DNA from: Poecilobothrus nobilitatus | Lineage: Eukaryota > Arthropoda > Insecta > Diptera > Dolichopodidae | Reading direction: 5' to 3' | Length of the DNA stretch: 64,000 bases | NCBI GenBank assembly: GCA_947095535.1 | Contig: OX352772.1 | Span: 226,627,151-226,691,150, forward strand | Shown here: positions 56,100 to 64,000 of the stretch, piece by piece | How positions within the stretch are numbered: position 1 is the stretch's first letter | How the letters are laid out: the number at the start of each line of letters is the position of its first letter | The notes under the pieces: generated by a model | Seen by the model: the letters and a program-made list of their open reading frames with translations, nothing else | What the model was told of the DNA's origin: nothing | Databases searched by the model: none | Translations under genes and position numbers: made by a program

Positions 56100-58192
56100 A
56101 AATTCTATTAAAAAGCTTTTGAAGTGTATCATTTCACAATTCACAATTTTCACTCATCACAATCACAGTTACTTCACAATTTAATTTTAAAAATGGTGAT
56201 TTATTTCGTTTAAATAATTTTTTGCTAAATATAAATTGGAATGAAATTTTAAATACCAAAAATAGCCTTGATTGGTGTTAAAAACATTTTATAAATTTAT
56301 TATTTGCTGGTTTTGCTAAATTCATTCCCTTGAAGAAAATTATTTCAACTTGATATCCTCCATGGTATAATAATAGACTGCTTGCTTTAAAAAATGCGAG
56401 GAATAATGCACATAAAAGATATAAATTAAGCTCCTCTTTAGCTGATAAATTGTTTTTTAAAGACTGCGTAAAAAGTTTGATTTTCTGAGCAATTTTTTAT
56501 ATAAGAATTTCATTCTTGATTATGATTTAAATATAAAATCTAATACCAAAAATGTTAGGAAGTTTATTAATATTCGTAAAAATTCCTCTGGCTATCCTCA
56601 AGGAATTTCCTACATCAACGAAGCTGGTACAGATCTACTATCAACATGCAATGTATTTGATAAGTATTTTGAATGTATCTTTATCAAGTAACAATCAAGA
56701 ATAAGTTTTCCAAATTACCATCGTCCAATTGTTGATTTAAGATGTTTACAACTATCATACGGTGATATATTCAATAAAATTCGAACTCTTGATATAAATT
56801 TAAGTGCTGGTCCAGACGGCATCTCAAATTTTGAATTAAAAAATTGTATTCATAGTTTGACTTACCTATTATGGTTAATTTTCAATAGATCATTGGCTGA
56901 AGGAATTTTTGTAGGTGCTTGGAAAATTTCAACTATTGTTCCTATTTTCAAATCAAGATCCGAAATTCTCGCAGAAAATTTTAGGCCCATTGCTAAACTG
57001 TGTTTTATTGCCAAGCTTTTCGGAGCTATCGTAATTTATAGAATCTATTTCCTGGTTAAAGAGCATTAATCTCCTCACCAGCATGGTTTTATGGAGGACA
57101 GGTCTACAACCATAAATTTGGCTGTATTCCTTCATTCAGTTTTCAATGCAATTGAAAAAAGCTATCAGTGGTTACGATATTCACCGATATGTGAAAAGCT
57201 TTAGATTTCTTACTTCTTTGCAAAATTTAAGCTCTTAGTATTCAAGGTACTTTCCTTACATGGGTTCAATCATATTTAATTAGGCGAAAACTTTCCGTCA
57301 AGATATCCAATAGTACATCTTATTCGTTTGAGGCTACATCTGGCTTCCCTCAAGGTACTCATATGGGAGCACTGCCTTTTCTTTTATTTATAAATGATGT
57401 TGACTCTAATATTAGTTCTTCGATTTTATCATTCGCCGATGACACGAAAATATTTGCGGTTATTAATCTTATGAGGATTGCTTATTACTACAAGTAGATC
57501 TTGATAAATTTTACTCTTGGTGTACTCTGAACGGTCTTACTCTAAATATAAGCAAATGTAAATCTATGTCATTTTCTAAAACCGAAAATTTCATTTCATT
57601 ATAATATAAATCGCTGTGTCCTTGAGAATATCTACGAAATTAAAGATTTAGGTATCATTAGGATAATAAATTAACGTTTAATCGTCATATTGACCATATA
57701 GTTTCAAAAGCTTTTTCTATGTTAGGTTTCATTAAGCGAAACTCACTACAGTTTTCTGATCCCTACACATTTAAAAATTTATATACTTCTCTTGTCCGTC
57801 CACACCTTGAATATGACTGTCCAATTTGGATGCCATAACCTAATGTTACTGGCTATCTTGCTAAATGTCAACTAATAAAGTTGTCTACTCTTGAGACCAG
57901 AAGCAATGCCACTTCTGTTATGTTTTCCCATAACATCTTAACTTCTAAAATAAACTGTTCTTCTATTCTTAATCTTTACAATATATATGCCCCAATGCGC
58001 CATTTCAGAAGCCAAAGATTTTTGTACCTGCATAGACATAGAACAAATTATAGTCTTTCTGAACCTAAAACAAATTCTCAGCGCTTGTTTAATGACAGTT
58101 TTTCTGTAGTTGACTTTAATTTTGCAGATAAATTTTTAAAAGGAAGATCATCACATTCTTTGATACTATACACTTCTCTTAATCCTGAATTA
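56100..58192 (+). pseudogene. Jockey-like LINE 'delta' RT relic, array copy 2
   Basis: It runs from a linker region (NNFLLNINWNEIL, FAKFIPLKKIIST, WYNNRLLALKNARNNAHKRYK) into RT (LDINLSAGPDGIS, IFNRSLAEGIFVGAWKISTI, ENFRPIAKL, QHGFMEDRSTTINL, SFADDTKIF) and a C-terminal region 57881-58192 (ILNLYNIYAPMRHFRSQRFL). The endonuclease is absent, so it was 5'-truncated. Many stops. It is a different LINE from alpha and beta. Confidence 0.8.
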
Positions 58193-58548
58193 TAATTTTT
58201 CACATCGTAAACTATACTATTTTTATTATGTTATCATTTAGATTCTATAATGTATATATATTTTAACTTGAAGTTTTTTGGTTATTAAATGAATTTTATT
58301 TTTAATATCTTTGTAAATTATTTTTGTAAATTTTAGTTTTTTTTTGATGAACTTTTTTATTTTTTAAAGTTGTTTCTTTCTTATTATTTTTTTATTATCG
58401 TATCTTAATTTTAATTTATTCTATTAGTAAAATCTGTAAGGGTAATTACTCAGTAGATTTAAATAAATAAACATAAACTCATATAATATTTTTGAAGGCT
58501 AACAAGAAAATAAATTTCATAATTAGAATAAAAACAAGTTATTATATA
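58193..58548 (+). other. LINE delta 3' flank, array copy 2
   Basis: Same as 51235-51600 but shorter: it joins family B directly after AACAAGTTATTATA. Confidence 0.65.
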
Positions 58549-59012
58549 TTCGAAATTAATAAAGATAGAAACTTCAAATTTGTTACTAGGGTGTTTGTTT
58601 CCTGAATCCCTGATTTGTCCAAAAATTGAGATGAATTGGAGAAGCTGTTCGGTTACCTCCCACACAACTTCCAAAACCGAACAAGTATATCTTCGAAATT
58701 AATAAAGATAGAAACTGAAAATTTGATAAGAGGGTGTTGTTTCCTGAATGCCTGATTTGTCTAAAATTTCAGATGAATTGGAATGGTTGGTCGGGTACCT
58801 CCCATACAATTCCCAAAACCGAACAAGCATATCTTCGAAATTAATAAAGATAGAAACTGTAAATTTGATACGAGGGTGTTGTTTCCTGAATCCCTGATTT
58901 GCCTAAAATTTCAGATTAATTGGAATGGTTGTTCGGGTATCTCCCACACAACTCCCAAGACCGAACAAGCATATCTTCGAAATTAATAAATATAAAAACT
59001 TGAAATTTGGAC
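58549..59012 (+). repeat. Repeat family B 142-bp array (array copy 3)
   Basis: Markers at 58550, 58693, 58835 and 58977 (spacing 143, 142, 142). It ends inside a unit at AAAACTTGAAATTTGG, where repeat C starts. Confidence 0.88.
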
Positions 59013-59820
59013 GATAAAAATTTTGAAAATTTGGACGATTTTGATTTTGAAAAAAGACAAAATTGATTTTGAAAATTTGTACGAATTTGATTTTGAAAAA
59101 AGACAAAATTGATTTTGAAAATTTGTACGAATTTGATTTTGGAGAAAGACAAATAAGTATAATGTTAAAAAGGACAAATTTGAAGTGAAGAGTATACACA
59201 CAAAGTTTTATAAACAAGATTTGTTACATTTATTACAACAGTCATAATTAAAATCATTTTTTCTCCTATAATTTATATCTTCCTATAATTTATATCTTGA
59301 ATCTTTTTCTGTACTAACTTTACTAAAATATTTAATAAATTTATTTTCTAAACTATCTAAATGATATCTACATAAAAATTCAATTAAAATACATTAGATT
59401 AAAATACATTTTTCAGATTCAAATTTCAATAAACAATTTAAAATATTTTCGATTATTACTTTTTTATTTAATTTCAAAAATGTTCAATTAATAATTTAAA
59501 ATACTTTCGATTATTACTTCTTGCCACTATGTACTTAAATGAATAAAATTAAACATTAAACATTGAATTAAAAATTCATTGCAATTTCAAATATTCGTAT
59601 ACTTTGTATTATAACAATCCATTGATACAGTAATAAAATTGCACCTTTAAAAAAGCATTGTAGAAATACTACCTAAACACTATTTCGTTCATTTTCTCTA
59701 ATTTTTTACTAATGTTTTTTTTGTTTAGGTAGTTGTAAAAAATCCATTAATTTGTGTAAAAAAAGAGTGACCCATCTTATTGTAATAGATAATCTTTGGT
59801 TTGGTTAGGCCGCGGGCGTT
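59013..59820 (+). repeat. Repeat C, copy 3, with three 46-bp units
   Basis: The 46-bp unit (AAAATTGATTTTGAAAATTT...) is present three times at 59013-59150, against two in the other copies. The rest follows repeat C to GGTTAGGCCGCGGGCGTTATG. This copy has the undisturbed junction into the Gypsy relic. Confidence 0.85.
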
Positions 59821-59825
59821 ATGGG

Positions 59826-60720
59826 GGACCATATAAATAAAATTTGTGTAGTCTATCTTGAAGATATTCTGGTATTCTCAACATCTCTTCAAGAGCATGT
59901 TGAAGCAATAACATAAATACTGCGGAAATTAAAGGAATATAACTTAAAGATACAAGTTTATAAATGCAATTTCTTTGCAAAATAAACAGAGGGTATTAAG
60001 CTAAATGCTAAAAAAATTTGAATTATTAGAAAATTAGAACTTCACCAAAACTCGTAAGCAAATAAAAAATGTTCTTGCAATAACAGGGTACCTACTGCCG
60101 CAAGTGCATAAAAGACTATGCTAAGGTAGCATAACCCCTTACAATATGCCTTAAAAAAGATAGTAAGGTAAATGTAAATAATGTAGTTTATAAAGACACT
60201 TTTAACAAACTTAAGAACTTAATTACAATTCCACCTATTCTACGTTACCCCGACTTCAAAAAGAGATTTACTTTCGTAAGAGATGCAACAAAATATGCTA
60301 TTAGTGCAGTGTTACAACACGACGGACACTATTTGCTATGTGATGAGATCGTTAAACGAAGACGAAACTCGCTACTCAACAATCGAGAGGGAACTGCTTA
60401 CCATTATCTGGGCAACCAAATACTTCAGACCTTCTTCTGAGCAAATACTTCAGACCTTCTGACCATCGATCATTAGTTTGGTTAAGTTCTCTTAAAAAAC
60501 GAAATGCGATGGTAAAAAGATGGCGAATAAAATATACCATTGAATATATCATTGAATACTTGAAAGGAAAAGAAAACAAAGCCACATACTTCTTGAGTCG
60601 TATTCATTCCAATAAATTTGAAAAAAATACTTTAAAGCCCAGTCTGGAAGGAAACTACTATAGCTATACCAATTTGACTCCAGGAAGTGACGTCATGACC
60701 ATGTATGGTTATGATTGAAA
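59826..60720 (+). pseudogene. Gypsy-type RT/RNase H relic (array copy 3)
   Basis: Near-identical to 55062-55990, with YLEDILVFSTSL at about 59850, RNase H pieces and EYLKGKENKATYFLSRIHS at 60550-60610. Shared stops (for example after HVEAIT) show they are copies of one dead element. Confidence 0.82.
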
Positions 60721-60936
60721 GCAAAGTATGGCTATGGTTGACTACAGGAACTGACGTTATTTTAATGTTAAAGTAATATGTGAATTTATTTACAGTAATG
60801 TGCATTAATGGTTAACCTTGAAATTAGTATTATTTCAATTATTTATTTGTGCATTATACAAATGTAATGAAGCTTGGAAAAATTCTATTAAAAAGCTTTT
60901 GATGTTAGTTAACGTGTTATTAAGCCGGCGTTGTTA

Positions 60937-62905
60937 TTAAGTGTATCATTTCACAATTCACAATTTTCACTTATCACAATCACAGTTACTTCACAATTTA
61001 ATTTTAAAAATGGTGATTTATTTCGTTTAAATAATTTTTTGCTAAATATAAATTGGAATGAAATTTTAAATACCAAAAATAGCCTTGATTGGTGTTATAA
61101 ACATTTTATAAATTTATTATTTGATGGTTTTGCTAAATTCATTCCCTTGAAGAAAATTATTTCAACTTGATATCGTCCATGGTATAATAATAGACTGCTT
61201 GCTTTAAAAAATGCAAGGAATAATGCACACAAAAGATATAAATTAAGCTCCTCTTTAGCTGATAAAATTGTTTTTCAAAGACTGCGTAAAAAGTTTGATT
61301 TTCTGAGCATTTTTTTATATAAGAATTTCATTCTTGATTTTTTCATTCTTTCGTTTAAAAGTTTATTAATATTCTTCCTCTGGCATTCCTCAAGGAATTT
61401 CCTGCATCAACGAAGCTGGTACAGATCTACTATCAACATGCAATGTTTTTGATAAGTATTTTGAATGTGTCTTTATCAAGTCACAATCAAGAATAAGTTT
61501 TCCAAATTACCATCGTCCAATTGTTGATTTAAGATGTTTACAACTATCATACGGTGATATATTCAATAAAATTCGAACTCTTGATATAAATTTAAGTGCT
61601 GGTCCAGACGGCATCCCAAATTTTGTATTAAAAAATTGTATTCATAGTTTGACTTACCCATTATGGTTAATTTTCAATAGATCATTGGCTCATTTCAATA
61701 GATCATTCAACTATTGTTCCAATTTTCAAATCAGGATCCCAAATTCTCGCAGAAAATTTTAGGCCCATTGCCAAACTGTGTTTTATTCCCAAGCTTTTCG
61801 AAGCTATCGTAATTTATAAAATCTATTTCCTGGTTAAACAGCATTAATCTCCTCAGCAGCATGGTTTTATGGAGGACAGGTCTACAAGCACAAATTTGGC
61901 TGTATTCCTTCATTCAGTTTTCAATGCAATTGAAAAAAGCTATCAGTGGTTACGATATTCACCAATATGTGAAAAGCTTTTGATTTCTTACTTCTTTGCA
62001 AACTTCAAGCTCTTAGTATTCAAGGTACTTTCCTTACATGGGTTCAATCATATTTAATTAGGCGTAAACTTTCCGTCAAGATATCCAATAGTACATCTTA
62101 TTCGTTTGAGGTTACATCTGGCTTCCCTCAAGGTACTCATATGGGAGCACTGCTTTTTCTTTTCTTTATAAACGATGTTGACTCTAATATTAGTTCTTCG
62201 ATTTTATCATTCGCCGATGACACGAAAATATTTGCAGTTATTAATCTTATGAGGATTGCGGTAGTAGTAATAACAAGAAGATCTTGATAAATTTTACTCT
62301 TGGTGTACTCTGAACGGTCTTACTCTAAATATAAGCAAATGTAAATCTATGTCATTTTCTAAAACCGAAAACTTCATTTCATTATAATACCAATCGCTGG
62401 GTCCTTGAGAATATCTAGAAATTAAAGATTTAGGTATCATTCTCGATAATAAATTAACGTTTAATCGTCATATTGACCATATAATTTCAAAAGCTTTTTC
62501 TATGTTAGGTTTCATTAAGCGAAACTCACTACAGTTTTCTGATCCCTACACATTTAAAAAATTATATACTTCTCTTGTCTGTCCACACCTTGAATATGAC
62601 TGTCCAATTTGGATGCCATAACCTAATGTTACTGGCTATCTTGCTAAATATCAACTTATAAAGTTGTCTACTCTTGAGACCAGAAGCAATGCCGCTTCTG
62701 TTATGTTTTCCTATAACATCTTAACTTTTAGAATAAACTGTCCTTCTATTCTTAATCTTTACAATATATATGCCCCAAGAGCCATTTCAGAAACGAAAGA
62801 TTTTTGTACCTGCATGGGTATAGAACAAATTATAGTCTTTCTGAACCTAAAACTAATTCTCAGCTCTTGTTTAATGACAGTTTTCTGTAGTTGACTTAAT
62901 TTTGC
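60937..62905 (+). pseudogene. Jockey-like LINE 'delta' RT relic, array copy 3
   Basis: Same element as 56100-58192. Linker frame 60931-61170 is open (FLLNINWNEILNTKNSLDW, FAKFIPLKKIIST). A roughly 100-bp deletion near 61340-61370 and another near 61690-61710 are private. RT motif SFADDTKIFAV lies at about 62205-62240. The C-terminal part is in 62664-62894, with a frameshift after IYAPRA. Confidence 0.8.
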
Positions 62906-63151
62906 AGATATATTTTTAGATATTTTTTACTCAGATATTTTTTTACTCAGTAGATTTAAATAAATAAACATAAACTCATATAATATTTTTGAAGGTTAAC
63001 AAGTTAATAGAGAATAAATTTCATAATTAGAATAAAAACAAATTATTATACGGAAAATATATATTATGCATATGATTGAATGAAGGGTATTATGGATTTG
63101 AATTTCAGATTAGAGTGTGAGAATATGTGTTATGAAATTTAAAAAATTATT
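62906..63151 (+). other. LINE delta 3' flank, array copy 3
   Basis: Matches 51478-51677. It ends at GAAATTTAAAAAATTATTG, then unique sequence; this marks the right edge of the threefold array. Confidence 0.7.
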
Positions 63152-63548
63152 GGGAGCATGTATCAACCATCTTATATTTTGTATACACTATGCTATATTG
63201 GAAAGTTGTAGTGTTATGAAATTATAAAAAATACCCTATAGTATGTAGTGAATGTTGTGGTTTTGAGATTAATTAAATAAGCCCATACAAAATGAAAAGA
63301 AAATTTAATATAGAACAAAGTCTATAATGTTTTTGTAAATTATTTTCATTTATGTAGACTTGAGGTATGTTATTGGCAACTATATATAGTATTATGCAAA
63401 TAATTAAATATATACAAAATGAACAAAAAGCTTTTTGTGATAAATGTATTTTATTAAATTCATATTATTACTAACTTTACTAATATAAAAGAGCGAAAGT
63501 AAAATGTATAAGCAAAAAAATTAAAACATTTTAAATATGTGTAGAGTA
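63152..63548. other. AT-rich unique stretch
   Basis: No gene, repeat or motif recognised. It separates the array from the Polinton-type integrase relic and could include its 3' UTR. Confidence 0.5.
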
Positions 63549-63883
63549 TTAAGTAATATCTTCTTTGTTTATCCATGAATCATGCTTTTTATCAAAACCA
63601 AGCCATCTACCTAAAACTTGATTTCCTTTTTTTTTTAATTTTTTTTTTATAAGATAGACATGTGGATTTTTAACTTGCGTTAATTCAGGCTCATAAAAAG
63701 AATCGGTTATAGGATTATTTGTAAAATCAAGTAAATCGTGTGTTATTGGATCAGTTCTTTTAATTTTTACAATTTTAAATATTTCCGTTGACCAGTTGGA
63801 TTGACCTTTTCAAAAATATCTTTAAATTTGTTTATACGAACATAATCCCCAACTTTATATTTTGCTTTACGAAGTACTTTTAA
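63549..63883 (-). pseudogene. Polinton/Maverick-type integrase, C-terminal fragment
   Basis: On the minus strand, 63883-63780 encodes KYKVGDYVRINKFKDIFEK, and after a 1-nt shift near VNPTG the next frame has NWSTEIFKIVKIKRTDPIT, SFYEPELTQVKNPHVYLI and a chromodomain-like WLGFDKKHDSWIN before a TAA at 63549-63551. The 'KvGDyVRi...F.K...NWs.EiF' plus 'WlGfd..hdSWi' pattern is typical of Polinton-type retroviral-like integrases. The catalytic core is not in the window. An upstream break at about 63884 joins unrelated DNA. Confidence 0.75.
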
Positions 63884-64000
63884 CTTAAGTCCCTGAAGGT
63901 CCGGTCCCCTTTAAAATTCGACCTTATTCTGGTAACCCCTCTCCGCCACCTCTATAGATTTTGGGCGGAGTCCTCGGAGGTCCGTAATATGGTCCCCGAA
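63884..64000. other. GC-richer edge segment of unknown origin
   Basis: Contains CCGGTCCCC, CCCCTCTCCGCCACC and GGGCGGAGTCC; composition unlike its neighbours. It is probably another insertion truncated by the window edge. No frame recognised. Confidence 0.35.

Noticed and set aside
58903..59217. Three overlapping minus-strand frames rich in Phe, Gln and Asn
   Set aside because: Translations of the 46-bp minisatellite of repeat C in different frames.

Overview
This is a eukaryotic, almost certainly insect, intergenic window: very AT-rich, with no intact host gene, rRNA or tRNA, and made almost wholly of dead transposable elements nested in each other. An errantivirus (Gypsy-type, env-bearing) with a tRNA-Ser-type primer site and an R1-clade LINE fit a fly (Diptera) best; that placement is an inference and weak.

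Layout. 0-5 kb: remains of a Polinton/Maverick-type element (protein-primed family-B DNA polymerase on the minus strand, broken by several frameshifts, plus two small ORFs). 6.4-7.9 kb: relic of a LINE ORF1 with a PHD-like finger ('gamma'). 7.9-9.5 kb: non-coding repeat family A, then a 93-bp foldback. 9.6-14.9 kb: an R1-clade LINE on the minus strand, lying between long (AAT)n tracts, with a second R1 fragment also bounded by (AAT)n. 14.9-32.8 kb: a roughly 8.9-9.0-kb tandem duplication; each unit is a LINE 'alpha' interrupted by a related 5'-truncated LINE 'beta' with a 7-bp target site duplication. 32.8-35.2 kb: family A copy 2 and an inverted-repeat-ended family B element with an internal 142-bp tandem array. 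35.2-42.4 kb: a coiled-coil ORF of unknown origin, a diverged A-like piece, and an env-bearing Gypsy relic whose RT/RNase H region, together with an opposite-strand coding relic, is tandemly duplicated (2.14 kb).

42.9-63.15 kb: a threefold array of the module [family B 142-bp repeats]-[repeat C]-[Gypsy RT/RNase H relic]-[Jockey-like LINE 'delta']. In copy 1 a structurally recognisable errantivirus (5' LTR, PBS, gag, pol, env, PPT, 27-bp stump of the 3' LTR) occupies the place of the Gypsy relic; in copy 2 family A copy 3 has inserted into repeat C. 63.5-63.9 kb: minus-strand C-terminal part of a Polinton-type integrase, possibly the other end of the element seen at the left edge.

All autonomous elements are inactivated: catalytic motifs survive in several (YLDD in the errantivirus, FADD in beta, YADD in R1), but every long frame has stops or frameshifts. 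The value of the window lies in the order of events it records (nested insertion, then tandem duplication, then private decay), in the apparent attraction of an R1-clade LINE to (TTA)n, and in the LINE ORF1 architecture (PHD-like finger, variable region, poly-Asn linker, conserved helical C-terminal domain overlapping ORF2).
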